DNA from: CAVUCH01 sp963763095
Lineage (GTDB): Bacteria; Acidobacteriota; Vicinamibacteria; Vicinamibacterales; JAENWD01
Direction: 5' to 3'
Assembly (NCBI GenBank): GCA_963763095.1
Contig: CAVXNR010000028.1
Coordinates: 1 to 64,000 of the forward strand
Length of the DNA: 64,000 bases
The notes under the pieces: model-generated
Databases searched by the model: none
The model's input: the letters and a program-made list of their open reading frames with translations, nothing else
Told to the model about the DNA's origin: nothing
Part shown: positions 56,448 to 64,000 of the stretch, one piece after another
Layout of the letters: each line of letters begins with the position of its first letter
Position numbering within the stretch: position 1 is the first letter of the stretch
Position numbers and translations under genes: made by a program

Positions 56448-57139
56448 TGGGCGCGCAGCGGGCCGCATCGGTGGAGGCTCCGCCCGCTGGAGCCTTCCGG
56501 CTGGCCGAGCAGCGGGTGATCGCCCGCCTGCGCACCCCGGCGGCGGTGCAGGAATATCTGAACGCAATGCCCTACAACGCCGAGCGCGGCGGCGAGACGC
56601 TGCGCAGCTTTCGTGGGGTCGTACGCACCGGCACGGCCCATTGCCTGGAGGCGGCGCTCTTCGCCGCCGTGGTCCTCGAACAGCACGGGTATCCCCCGCT
56701 CGTCCTCAGCTTCGAGTCGGTGGACCTGCTGGATCACGTGATCTTCGTGTACCGGCACCGCGGCGGGTGGGGATCCATCGCACGATCGCGCGATCCCGGG
56801 CTGCACGGCCGCAAACCCGTGTTTGCGACGCCGCGGGCGCTGGCACTCAGCTACGTCGATCCGTATGTGGATTACACCGGGGAGGTGCGCGGCTACGCAG
56901 TCGTCGACATGCGTGCGCTCGGCACCTACGACTGGCGGCTTGCCGACCGCAATATCTGGAAGGCGGAGCGCCTGCTGCTGGACTATCCGCATCGGCGGAT
57001 CAGGACTGCCCGCGCCCGCGTGGCACGGCTCCGTGCGCGCTACCTGCGCTTCCGCGCGGACCATCCGGACCGGAAGCCGGTCTACTACCCGCGGCGCCAG
57101 CGCTGGACCCCGCTGCCGGGTGAGTTCACGTGCCCGTGA
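56447..57139 (+). CDS. Transglutaminase-like protein coupled to SCO
   Basis: A 230-residue soluble protein whose start overlaps the SCO stop (TGATG), implying translational coupling. The core has GTAHCLEAALFAAVVLEQHG with a candidate catalytic Cys, then LLDHVIFVYRHRGGWGSIAR with a His, and SYVDPYVDYTGEVRGYAVVD carrying Asp. The layout is that of a Cys-His-Asp transglutaminase-like peptidase/transferase. No signal peptide is seen. I know no established link between this fold and copper insertion, so its role is open. Confidence 0.7.
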   Translation: MGAQRAASVEAPPAGAFRLAEQRVIARLRTPAAVQEYLNAMPYNAERGGETLRSFRGVVRTGTAHCLEAALFAAVVLEQHGYPPLVLSFESVDLLDHVIFVYRHRGGWGSIARSRDPGLHGRKPVFATPRALALSYVDPYVDYTGEVRGYAVVDMRALGTYDWRLADRNIWKAERLLLDYPHRRIRTARARVARLRARYLRFRADHPDRKPVYYPRRQRWTPLPGEFTCP

Positions 57140-57151
57140 CGTCTTCGGGGC

Positions 57152-57454
57152 TCAGTCCAGATCGAAGTCGCGCGTCGGCTTCGTAATCGGCTCGGTCTTC
57201 GCCTGCTTGAGGGCCTCTTCGAAGCGCCTTGCGAGCGCGTCGCCTCGTCCCCGCTCCGTTTCGACGGACTGCTGAAACAGGGCCTCGCGCCGTGCCGCCT
57301 GCTCCGCGACTATGCGGGTGGCGTGGTCGAGCTCGGGTTTGTCGGCACGCTCCGGCTCGCGGTGGCTGATGACCCGCCCGAGGTTGGTGTCGATCAGGAG
57401 CGTGGCGTGACAGCAGGGACACGGCACTTCGAGTTCGGACGTCAGCTTCGCCAT
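57152..57454 (-). CDS. Small zinc-ribbon-like conserved protein
   Basis: A 100-residue protein with two close Cys pairs near the N-terminus (EVPCPCCHATLLID), a short beta hairpin with conserved NLGRVISH, and a long charged helix to the end (REALFQQSVETERGRG, LARRFEEALKQAK). It resembles small FmdB-like/zinc-ribbon proteins of Acidobacteriota. Function is unknown. Convergent with the transglutaminase-like gene (12-bp gap), with a start close to the divergent EEP gene. Confidence 0.7.
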   Translation of the reverse strand: MAKLTSELEVPCPCCHATLLIDTNLGRVISHREPERADKPELDHATRIVAEQAARREALFQQSVETERGRGDALARRFEEALKQAKTEPITKPTRDFDLD

Positions 57455-57495
57455 GCCCCGAATGATAGCGCAGGGCGATCATCTATGATCTCCCG

Positions 57496-58254
57496 ATGAC
57501 GAGCTTGCGCGGGGCGCCGCCAACCATGAGTGAGGGTCGCTGGCGGACGGTTCGCGTCGCCACCTACAACATCCACCGATGCCGCGGCATGGACGGCCGC
57601 ACGCGGCCTGACCGCACGGCCGCCGTGCTCGCCTCGCTCGATGCCGACATCCTCGCGCTGCAGGAGGTGATCGGGGCAGGGCCGGCGGGCGGCGGGCACG
57701 CCGAGCTGCTCGGCGCAGCGCTCGGCATGGGGTGGGTGATGGCCCCGGCCCGGCAGCTGCGCGGTGCCGCCTTCGGCAACCTGGTGCTGAGCCGATTTCC
57801 CGTCAGGCACCACGCGCAGTACGACCTGTCCTGGAAGACGTGCGAGCCGCGCTGCTGCCAGCGCGTCGATCTCGATCTCGACGGCGCACTGCTGCATCTC
57901 TACAACGTGCACCTGGGTACCGCGTACCTCGAGCGGCGGTTCCAGGCGCAGCGCCTGGCGGCCATCGTCAGCGACCGCCGCGTCCCGGGCGCGAAGGTCG
58001 TGCTCGGAGACTTCAACGAGTGGATGCGCGGACTTGCCACGACGCTGCTCTCTGAGAAGCTGCAGGCGATCGATTTGAGCACGCACCTGCGCCGCCGGCG
58101 CACCTATCCGGGCCTGTTCCCGATCCTGCACCTCGATCACATCTACTACCAGGGCCACGTCGAGGTCACCAGCGTCGAGCTCCCACGCACCCGCAAGACT
58201 CTGATGGCCTCGGACCACCTGCCGCTGGTAGCCGAACTCAAGGTCCGCTGGTAA
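57496..58254 (+). CDS. Endonuclease/exonuclease/phosphatase-family protein
   Basis: A 252-residue EEP-superfamily metal-dependent phosphodiesterase. Family motifs are VRVATYNIHRCRG (Asn), ADILALQEV (Glu), LHLYNVHLGT, GAKVVLGDFNEWMRG (Asp/Asn) and LDHIYYQG, closing with SDHLPLVAELKV (Asp-His). All catalytic residues are present. The ATG at 57496 is used; a second ATG ten codons on is possible. The family includes nucleases and sphingomyelinase/inositol phosphatases, so the substrate is not fixed. Confidence 0.88.
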   Translation: MTSLRGAPPTMSEGRWRTVRVATYNIHRCRGMDGRTRPDRTAAVLASLDADILALQEVIGAGPAGGGHAELLGAALGMGWVMAPARQLRGAAFGNLVLSRFPVRHHAQYDLSWKTCEPRCCQRVDLDLDGALLHLYNVHLGTAYLERRFQAQRLAAIVSDRRVPGAKVVLGDFNEWMRGLATTLLSEKLQAIDLSTHLRRRRTYPGLFPILHLDHIYYQGHVEVTSVELPRTRKTLMASDHLPLVAELKVRW

Positions 58255-58323
58255 GGCCCTGGACATGCAGGTGGAGGAACCCCCGGCTATCCTCATGCGT
58301 CGAAGTTGGCGAGCGGAGCCGCC

Positions 58324-59121
58324 ATGAATCTGGACGGAGCACGCGTGTGGGTGACGGGCGCGAGCTCCGGCATCGGGGCGGCCGTGGTGCCCGTGCTCGC
58401 CGGGCGCGGCGCCCGCGTGGCGGTGAGCGCGCGACGGGCGGACCTGCTCGAGTCGCTCGCCACGGAGTGGCGCCGCGCAGGCGCCGACATCCTGGTCGCA
58501 CCCGTCGACGTCACCGACCGCGCCGGGGTGATCGCGGCGGTCAGATCCATCGAAGCGACGTGGACGGGCATCGACCTCGCCCTGCTTAACGCCGGAGGAC
58601 ACAGGCCGCCTGAAGGAGCCGGCTTCGACACGAGCCAGTTCGTCGACGTGATGACGCTGAACTACTTCGGCGTGCTCCATGGCATCGAGGCGGTGCTGCC
58701 CGGCATGCTGCAGCGGGGGCGCGGACACATCGCCGGCGTAGCGAGCCTGTCCGGCTACCGTGCGATTCCCACCGCGGCGGCCTACGGCGCGTCGAAGGCC
58801 GCCCTGATTCACGCGCTGGAGTCCATCCGGTTCGACCTCGAGCCGCTCGGGATCAACATCACCGTCATCAATCCCGGGTTCATCCGGACGCCGCTGACAG
58901 ACAGGAACCGATTCCGGATGCCCTTCCTGATGGACGTGGAACGCGCAGCGGCCATCATCGTCGACGGACTCGAACGCGACAGGAAGGAAATTCACTTCCC
59001 GCGCGTGTTCTCCTCGATCCTCAAGCTGGCGCGTGTCCTGCCGTTCCCGGTGTACGAGCGAATCATCAGGCGGGCAACGTCGGGACAGCGGCGCGCGCGG
59101 GGCTCGATCGCAGGGCGTTAA
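58324..59121 (+). CDS. Short-chain dehydrogenase/reductase
   Basis: A 265-residue classical SDR. The NAD(P)-binding glycine motif WVTGASSGIGAAV lies at residues 10-22, with NAGGHRPP at about 91 and the catalytic Ser in GVASLSGYR. The Tyr-x3-Lys is in AAAYGASKAALIHA at about 155-160, followed by NPGFIRTPLTDRN. The C-terminal part (RDRKEIHFPRVFSSILKLA) matches the common subfamily of unknown substrate. The ATG at 58324 is preferred over an upstream ATG six codons earlier. Confidence 0.9.
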   Translation: MNLDGARVWVTGASSGIGAAVVPVLAGRGARVAVSARRADLLESLATEWRRAGADILVAPVDVTDRAGVIAAVRSIEATWTGIDLALLNAGGHRPPEGAGFDTSQFVDVMTLNYFGVLHGIEAVLPGMLQRGRGHIAGVASLSGYRAIPTAAAYGASKAALIHALESIRFDLEPLGINITVINPGFIRTPLTDRNRFRMPFLMDVERAAAIIVDGLERDRKEIHFPRVFSSILKLARVLPFPVYERIIRRATSGQRRARGSIAGR

Positions 59122-59152
59122 GGGACGGGGGCGTCGCGTGTGGCCATTCGCC

Positions 59153-59196
59153 AGACATGCCTGCAGCCGGCCGTCTGTGGCCTGTTGCCTGCGTAG
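59153..59196. repeat. Family B fragment upstream of export operon
   Basis: GCCAGACATGCCTGCAGCCG and GGCCGTCTGTGGCCTGTTGC repeat the core of family B (the GCCAGAC word and flanking CTGCAG). It is shorter than the full copies. Confidence 0.6.
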
Positions 59197-59240
59197 TTAA
59201 TGATATTCTCGGGGTTTCTCGCAACAGGAGTGGTCCATTC

Positions 59241-60536
59241 TTGAGCGATCTGTCGAACGATCTCGCGTCGCTGCGGCTCGAGGAGCCTCCCGTCCGCTCA
59301 CGCCGCCGGCTGTGGATCGTGCTGGTGGCCGCGCTCGCGCTCGGCTCGGCCGGACTTTTCGCCTGGCGCTCGACGGCGAGCATGCGCGCGCTGGCGGTTG
59401 AGACCGTGCAACCCACGATCGAGCGGACCGGCCGCGCCGCCGCCGGGACCGCTGTGCTCACCGCGTCGGGATACATCGTGGCGCGGCGGGAAGCGATCGT
59501 GTCCTCCAAGATCCAGGGGCGGCTCTCCGAGCTGCGGGTCGAGGAAGGCAGCGTCGTGCGGGCGGGCGAGCTGCTCGCGCGGCTCGAGAGCACCGACCTC
59601 GTGGCGTCGGTCGAGCGGGCTAAGGCGCAGGTGCAGCAGGGTGACGCGCAGATCGGAGCGGCGCAGGCGCAGGTCCGGCGCGCCGAGGCGGACATGGCCG
59701 AGGCGCGGCGGCAGCTTGGCGTTGCGGAGCGGCTGAGCACGGAGAAGCTGCTGCCCGTGGATTCGCTCGACGCGGCACGCAGCCGTGTGGCGCTGGCCGA
59801 GGCGGCCCTGGGCCAGGCCACGGCCGACGCGCAGCGCGCGACGGCCACGCGCACGCAGGCCGGCGCGGAGCTGAACGTGGCGCAGGCGCAGCTTCAGAAC
59901 ACAGTCATCAGCGCGCCCTTCGCGGGCACCGTCGTGCGCAAGATGGCGGAGGTCGGCGAGAGCGTCGCGCCCATCCCGCCTGGCGTCAACATCTCGACGG
60001 CGTCAGGCGCAATCGTAGCGCTGGCGGACCTGGCCACGCTCGAAATGGAAGCGGATGTCAGCGAGTCGAACGTCGCACGTCTCCAGGAAGGCCAACCGGC
60101 GGAGATCACCGTCGAAGCGTTTCCGGACAAGCGCTACAAGGCCGTGCTCCGGCAGGTCATCCCGACGGCCGACCGCACCAAGGCCACCGTGCTGACGAAG
60201 GTGACGCTGCTCGAAAAGGACAAGGACTTGAAGCCCGAGATGAGCGCCAAGGTCACCTTTCTCGAGGCGGCGACGGCAGGCGAGCCCGCCGCCGACGCTC
60301 CGCCGGCAAAGCCGGTAATCCTGGTGCCGCCCGCGGCTGTCGTGACGCGCGACGGCGGGCAGAAGGTGTTCGAAGTCGTGGCGGGCACGGCTCGGGTGCG
60401 GCCGGTGACGACCAGCGGCACGCGCCGCGAGCTGCTGGTCGTGACCGATGGCCTGGCGGGCTCCGAGACGCTGGTCGTCCGCCCTCCCGAGTCGCTCGTG
60501 GACGGGACCGCCGTGAACGTGAAAGGGGGACAGTAA
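59241..60536 (+). CDS. Periplasmic adaptor (MacA/HlyD-like) of a MacAB-type exporter
   Basis: The membrane-fusion subunit of an ABC tripartite or lipoprotein/antibiotic export system. A TTG at 59241 gives an N-terminal membrane anchor (LWIVLVAALALGSAGLFAW). A biotinyl-lipoyl hairpin follows (TASGYIVARREAIVSSKIQG, LRVEEGSVVRAGELLARLES). A long coiled coil rich in Ala/Gln/Glu comes next (AQVQQGDAQIGAAQAQ, DMAEARRQLGVAERLS). The second half has VISAPFAGTVVRKMAEVGES and ATLEMEADVSESNVARLQ. The stop overlaps the ATPase start (TAATG). A GGAG lies 11 nt before the TTG. The operon order is adaptor, ATPase, two permeases. Confidence 0.87.
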   Translation: MSDLSNDLASLRLEEPPVRSRRRLWIVLVAALALGSAGLFAWRSTASMRALAVETVQPTIERTGRAAAGTAVLTASGYIVARREAIVSSKIQGRLSELRVEEGSVVRAGELLARLESTDLVASVERAKAQVQQGDAQIGAAQAQVRRAEADMAEARRQLGVAERLSTEKLLPVDSLDAARSRVALAEAALGQATADAQRATATRTQAGAELNVAQAQLQNTVISAPFAGTVVRKMAEVGESVAPIPPGVNISTASGAIVALADLATLEMEADVSESNVARLQEGQPAEITVEAFPDKRYKAVLRQVIPTADRTKATVLTKVTLLEKDKDLKPEMSAKVTFLEAATAGEPAADAPPAKPVILVPPAAVVTRDGGQKVFEVVAGTARVRPVTTSGTRRELLVVTDGLAGSETLVVRPPESLVDGTAVNVKGGQ

Positions 60537-61240
60537 TGGCCGCAGTCGACGTGCAGCAGGTGCGGAAGGTCTACAAGCGCGACAGCCAGGAGATCGTCGT
60601 GCTCGACGGGCTGAGCCTGGAGGTGCCGGAAGGGGAGTTCGTCGCGCTGATGGGGCCGTCCGGCTCCGGCAAGACGACGCTGCTGAACCTGATTGCCGGC
60701 ATCGATCGACCGACGAGCGGTAAGGTGCTGGTGGCGGGCACCGACCTCGGAACGCTCTCGGAGGGACAGCTCGCGAAGTGGCGCAGCCGCAGCATCGGGT
60801 TCATCTTCCAGTTCTACAATCTGATTCCCGTGCTCACCGCGGTCGAGAACGTGGAGTTGCCCCTGCTGCTGACAAAGCTGTCGAAGAAGCAGCGGCGCGA
60901 GCGGGCGTTGACCGCGCTCAAGGTCGTGGGCCTCGCGGATCGCTTCAAGCACTACCCGCGGCAGCTGTCGGGCGGTCAGGAGCAGCGCGTGGCTATTGCG
61001 CGGGCCATCGTCGCGGACCCCGCGGTGCTCGTGGCCGACGAGCCGACGGGCGACCTGGACGCGAAGAGCGCCGAAGAGATCCTGAACCTGCTCCAGACGC
61101 TGAACCGCGAGTTCAAGAAGACCATCGTGATGGTCACGCACGACCCGCGGGCGGCCGAACGGGCGCACATCGAGCGGCACCTCGAGAAGGGCGTGCTCGC
61201 GCACTCCGTGACCCAGCGTGAGGCGATGGCCCGGGCCTGA
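60536..61240 (+). CDS. ABC transporter ATP-binding protein (MacB/LolD-like)
   Basis: A 234-residue ABC ATPase of the MacB/LolD group. The Walker A is GPSGSGKTTLLN at about 37-48, the Q-loop is GFIFQFYNLIPVLTA, and the signature is YPRQLSGGQEQRVAIARAIV. The Walker B is PAVLVADEPTGDLD, and the H-loop is VMVTHDPRAAE. The group moves lipoproteins, peptides or macrolides by mechanotransmission rather than ordinary substrate flow. It is translated together with the adaptor and is followed 4 bp later by the first permease. Confidence 0.95.
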   Translation: MAAVDVQQVRKVYKRDSQEIVVLDGLSLEVPEGEFVALMGPSGSGKTTLLNLIAGIDRPTSGKVLVAGTDLGTLSEGQLAKWRSRSIGFIFQFYNLIPVLTAVENVELPLLLTKLSKKQRRERALTALKVVGLADRFKHYPRQLSGGQEQRVAIARAIVADPAVLVADEPTGDLDAKSAEEILNLLQTLNREFKKTIVMVTHDPRAAERAHIERHLEKGVLAHSVTQREAMARA

Positions 61241-61244
61241 GACC

Positions 61245-62429
61245 ATGAAATACCTGCCCTACATCCTGAAGCACCTGCGGAAGAACTGGATCCGGACGCT
61301 CAGCACCATCATGGCGATGGCGCTCTGCATCTTCCTGATCGGCACGCTGCAGACACTGCTGCGCGCGTTCTACGGGGGGATGGATCGCACGAGCACGGAG
61401 CGGCTCGTGATCCGCAACCGCGTGAGCCTGGTGTTCCCCCTGCCGCTGTCGTACGAGCCGCGGCTCGCGGCGATGCCCGGCGTGAAGCGGGTTGCGAAAG
61501 TGAACTGGTTCGGCGGCGGTGTGCCGACGGCAACCGGCGCTCCCGACATGAAGAACTTCTTCCCGAACTTTGCCGTGGACGCCGAGCCGTATCTGACGAT
61601 GTTCCCGGAGTACGGCCTGACCGACGCGGAGAAACGCGCGTTCCTGGACGATCGGCGTGGAGCGCTGATCGGACCGGATCTCGCGCAGAAGTTCGGGTGG
61701 AAGGTCGGGTCCGTCTTCCAGCTCGAAAGCACCATTCCGCCCTATCGCGTCGGCCGCCCGTTCGAGTATGTCGTGAAGGCCATCTACAAGGTGGACCGGC
61801 AGCGGTATCCGAATCACAGCGGGAGCATCATGCTCTTCCACTGGAAGTACCTGCACGAATCGACAGGGCAGCGTTCGCAGGTTGGCACGTACTACGCGCA
61901 CATCGCGAACCCCACACAGGCGGCCGCGATGGCCAAAGCGATCGACAGCGCGTTCGAGAACAGCGACGCGGAAACGAAGACCGAAACGGAAGGGCAGTTC
62001 CTGGCGGGCTTCCTGGCGCTCGTCGGCGATCTCGCGCTCATCCTGAACAGCATCGGGCTGGCGGTCGCGTTCACGATCCTGGCCGTCAGCGCCAACACGA
62101 TGAGCATGTCCATCCGCGAGCGGCGGAAGGAGATTGCCGTGCTCAAGACGCTCGGCTTCTCGAGCACGCTGGTGCTCACGCTGGTGCTGGGCGAGGCGAT
62201 CGTCATCGGGGCAGCGGGAGGCGCGCTCGGCGTCGGGCTCTCGGCGCTGCTGCTGTCGCAGGCCGCGTCCATCCCGGGGTTCAACGGCTTCGGTGCGGCG
62301 CTCGTGCTCTCGCCTGCGCTGCTGGTGGCGATGCTCGCCCTGAGCGCGGTGATCGGCCTGCTCTCCGGGTTGACGCCCGCAGTCAGCGCGTATCGAGCGA
62401 ATATCACCTCCATGCTGAGACAGGTCTGA
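61245..62429 (+). CDS. ABC transporter permease, FtsX/MacB type (first)
   Basis: A 394-residue permease with four membrane helices: one at the N-terminus (IMAMALCIFLIGTLQTLLR) and three at the C-terminus. A large periplasmic domain (about 50-270) lies between them. The C-terminal FtsX motif region has LNSIGLAVAFTILAVSANTM, SMSIRERRKEIAVLKTLGF and VLGEAIVIGAAGGALGVGLS. MacPCD-type text covers the periplasmic part. With the second permease it likely forms the heterodimeric membrane part for the ATPase. Confidence 0.9.
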   Translation: MKYLPYILKHLRKNWIRTLSTIMAMALCIFLIGTLQTLLRAFYGGMDRTSTERLVIRNRVSLVFPLPLSYEPRLAAMPGVKRVAKVNWFGGGVPTATGAPDMKNFFPNFAVDAEPYLTMFPEYGLTDAEKRAFLDDRRGALIGPDLAQKFGWKVGSVFQLESTIPPYRVGRPFEYVVKAIYKVDRQRYPNHSGSIMLFHWKYLHESTGQRSQVGTYYAHIANPTQAAAMAKAIDSAFENSDAETKTETEGQFLAGFLALVGDLALILNSIGLAVAFTILAVSANTMSMSIRERRKEIAVLKTLGFSSTLVLTLVLGEAIVIGAAGGALGVGLSALLLSQAASIPGFNGFGAALVLSPALLVAMLALSAVIGLLSGLTPAVSAYRANITSMLRQV

Positions 62430-62430
62430 C

Positions 62431-63603
62431 ATGGCGCTGCCGCTCTCGTACAACATCCGGAACATCGCCGTCCGGTGGCAGGTCACCGCCCTGGCTGTTG
62501 GCGGCATCGCGCTGGTGGTCGCCGTGCTCCTGGTGCTGACCGCGATGGCGAACGGGTTTCGCGTGGCGCTCCGTGCCACAGGCTCAACGCAGAACGCGAT
62601 CGTCACCCAGCGCGGCTCGACAGCCGAGCTGACGTCCGGCATGTCGCGCGACACCGCAAACACGATCCTCGTGGACTCGCGCGTGGCCCGCGACGGGCAG
62701 GGCCGCCCGCTGGCATCGCCGGAAATCGTGGTGGTGGCCAGCCTTCCACGCCGGGGCGCGACAGACGCCGCAGAGGTCAACGTCACCGTGCGCGGCGTGT
62801 CGCCGATGGCCTTCCAGGTGCGCCAGGGCCTGAAGATCGTGCAGGGCCGGCAGTTCACGCCCGGCCTGTACGAGCTCGTGGTCGGCAAGCAGGCGGCGGA
62901 GCGCTACGAGGGCGCGCAGATCGGGTCGACCATCAAGCTGCAGCGCCGCAGCTGGCAGGTGGTCGGCATCTTCTCGTCGGAGGGCAGCGGATTCGAGAGC
63001 GAGCTCTGGGGCGATGTGGACGCGATGGGTCCGGCCTTCAACCGATCGAACGGGTACCAGTCGCTCACGCTGCGCCTGAAGGACCCGTCGGCGTCCGAAG
63101 CGTTCGACGCCGAACTGCAGAAGAACCCGGCGATGCAGGTGCAGCTGCAGGGGGAGCGTGACTTCTACGAGAAGCAGGCGGGTCAGACGGCGACGACGCT
63201 GACGATCCTGGCGGTGTTCGTGGGAGTGGTGATGGGGATTGGCGCCATTTTCGGCGCGATGAACACGATGTACGGCCTGGTCGCCTCACGCACGCGCGAG
63301 ATCGGCACGCTGCGGGCGCTCGGCTTCTCGCGCCTGTCGATCATGGCCGCGTTCATCATCGAGTCAGCGGTGCTCGCGCTGATCGCCGGGGTTGTCGGCT
63401 GCCTGCTCGCGTTGCCGGTCAACTTTCTCTCGGGCGCCACCGGCGGCGCCAACTTCTCGCAGGTTGCGTTCGCGTTCCGGATCAGCGGCCTCTGGCTGGT
63501 GATTGCCGTCATCGCGGCCGTCTGCATGGGCGTCTTCGGCGGAATGCTGCCGTCGTTCCGGGCGGCGAGAACGCCGATTACGGCGGCGCTGCGCGATGCG
63601 TAG
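62431..63603 (+). CDS. ABC transporter permease, FtsX/MacB type (second)
   Basis: A 390-residue FtsX-family permease, starting 1 bp after the first permease stop. An N-terminal helix (ALAVGGIALVVAVLLVLTAM) is followed by a periplasmic domain of about 220 residues (STQNAIVTQRGSTAELTSGM). Three C-terminal helices then include the FtsX signature region VASRTREIGTLRALGFSRLS and IIESAVLALIAGVVGCLLAL. The end, FRAARTPITAALRDA, is typical. It completes the export operon with the adaptor and ATPase. Confidence 0.9.
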   Translation: MALPLSYNIRNIAVRWQVTALAVGGIALVVAVLLVLTAMANGFRVALRATGSTQNAIVTQRGSTAELTSGMSRDTANTILVDSRVARDGQGRPLASPEIVVVASLPRRGATDAAEVNVTVRGVSPMAFQVRQGLKIVQGRQFTPGLYELVVGKQAAERYEGAQIGSTIKLQRRSWQVVGIFSSEGSGFESELWGDVDAMGPAFNRSNGYQSLTLRLKDPSASEAFDAELQKNPAMQVQLQGERDFYEKQAGQTATTLTILAVFVGVVMGIGAIFGAMNTMYGLVASRTREIGTLRALGFSRLSIMAAFIIESAVLALIAGVVGCLLALPVNFLSGATGGANFSQVAFAFRISGLWLVIAVIAAVCMGVFGGMLPSFRAARTPITAALRDA

Positions 63604-63606
63604 GGG

Positions 63607-63705
63607 ACCAGGCTACAGGCGAAAGGCTGCAGCCTGCTGGCCCGTCGGGCTGCAGGCCACTAAGCCAGACGCGGCCTGCAGGCTGTAGCCCGCAGCCTGC
63701 CGCCT
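63607..63705. repeat. Mosaic repeat, family B
   Basis: A full-length copy: GGCTACAGGCGAAAGGCTGC, GGCTGCAGGCCACTAAGCCA and GACGCGGCCTGCAGGCTGTA, then TAGCCCGCAGCCTGCCGCC. It separates the export operon from the desaturase gene and lies just past the 3' end of both. Confidence 0.85.
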
Positions 63706-63707
63706 TT

Positions 63708-64000
63708 TCAGGCCGTCACACTATCCAACCCGTCCTCTTCCGGCGCCGGCAACACCGCGCGCCCTTCCTCGGCTTCGCGGTAAATCCGCTCCGGCACCTG
63801 CTGCACGTCCCACGCGAGCCCCACGGCCTGCATGCCGAGGATCACGTAGTAGGTGAGGTCGAACTCCCACCAGTAGAACCCGTTGCGCGCCGACCGCTGG
63901 TAGCGGTGGTGGTTGTTGTGCCAGCCCTCACCCGCGGCGAACAGCGCGGTGAGCGCGTTGTTGCGGGATTCGTCGCGTGTTTCGAAGCGGCGCGACCCGT
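63708..64000 (-). CDS. Acyl-CoA desaturase (fatty acid desaturase type 1), C-terminal part
   Basis: The only gene cut by the window edge. It is read on the minus strand from the right edge to a TGA at 63708-63710. It contains GSRRFETRDESRNNALTALF, then the last histidine box (AGEGWHNNHHRYQRSARNGF), which is the third His-box of membrane diiron acyl-CoA desaturases. A hydrophobic stretch follows (WWEFDLTYYVILGMQAVGLA), then a charged end. The N-terminal part with the first two boxes lies outside the window. It introduces a double bond, usually delta-9, into acyl chains. Confidence 0.88.
   Translation of the reverse strand, partial: GSRRFETRDESRNNALTALFAAGEGWHNNHHRYQRSARNGFYWWEFDLTYYVILGMQAVGLAWDVQQVPERIYREAEEGRAVLPAPEEDGLDSVTA

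Noticed and set aside
57442..58995. Open frame of 517 codons on the minus strand
   Set aside because: Antisense to the EEP nuclease and SDR genes, both with full catalytic motifs; its translation is Arg/His/Gln-rich low-quality text typical of GC-rich shadow frames.
61134..62888. Open frame of 584 codons opposite the export-operon permeases
   Set aside because: The sense strand carries two FtsX-type permeases tightly spaced in an operon; the antisense text has no family features.

Overview
The window is a roughly 64 kb, high-GC (about two thirds G+C by eye) bacterial chromosome segment. Gene content points to an Acidobacteriota genome, most likely of the Vicinamibacteria type. The evidence is an Oar-like TonB receptor with a carboxypeptidase-regulatory domain, a DUF1080 protein, an S9 peptidase, an arabinokinase-like GHMP kinase in a Leloir cluster, a TamA/TamB pair, an NDH-2, a type 1 desaturase, and many word-like intergenic repeats. 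That assignment is inference: there is no rRNA or tRNA, and I saw no phage, IS transposase or CRISPR.

Layout. 0-8.4 kb: TonB receptor, S1/P1 nuclease, DUF1080 protein, MFS exporter, small conserved proteins and a broken ABM-type monooxygenase. 8.4-13 kb (minus strand): a Leloir operon in the order galT, IMPase-like phosphatase, GHMP sugar kinase, galE, preceded by a badly frameshifted SSS-type Na+/solute symporter. 15-19 kb: tatA, a small basic protein, a GNAT protein, ispG, a GIY-YIG nuclease gene bracketed by palindromic ATGCACA/TGTGCAT arrays, and topoisomerase IB. 19-23 kb: BON-domain protein, a lipoprotein and a multiply frameshifted Ser/Thr kinase-TPR gene. 23-36 kb: NDH-2, a molybdopterin oxidoreductase, TamB and TamA (outer-membrane assembly), an OmpA-type porin and a KGG stress protein. 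36-41 kb: YggX, then ATP-grasp ligase, radical SAM selenoprotein and POT-type transporter. 41-48 kb: LigD 3'-phosphoesterase, YvcK/CofD, TPM and LemA proteins, and an S9 peptidase. 48-64 kb: two large membrane proteins, SPFH protein with an RHH protein, YheT hydrolase, DUF72, an RRM protein, a CusF-SCO fusion with a coupled transglutaminase-like protein, EEP nuclease, SDR, a MacAB-like ABC export operon, and the C-terminus of an acyl-CoA desaturase.

Three things stand out. (1) The radical SAM gene at 38105-39478 does not end at its first TGA. The frame continues as Cys-Sec-Ala-Glu-Pro to a TAA, and a SECIS-like hairpin starts 12 nt after the TGA, so it reads as a CUAEP-tail selenoprotein in an operon with a peptide-type transporter and probably an ATP-grasp ligase. 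(2) A small GIY-YIG nuclease gene is flanked on both sides by inverted arrays of one 7-bp word that occurs nowhere else in the window, suggesting a repeat-associated mobile unit. (3) Intergenic DNA is full of distinct dispersed families: a hairpin with compensatory stem changes and a constant CCCCACAT tail, a mosaic CTGCAGGCTACAGG element, and GCCCGGGGC hairpins. Some run into the 3' ends of genes and encode C-terminal tails.

About fourteen otherwise conserved genes carry one to nine single-base frame breaks, mostly apparent insertions. They are clustered while neighbouring genes are clean. This is most easily explained by residual long-read errors, although genuine decay of some loci is not excluded.
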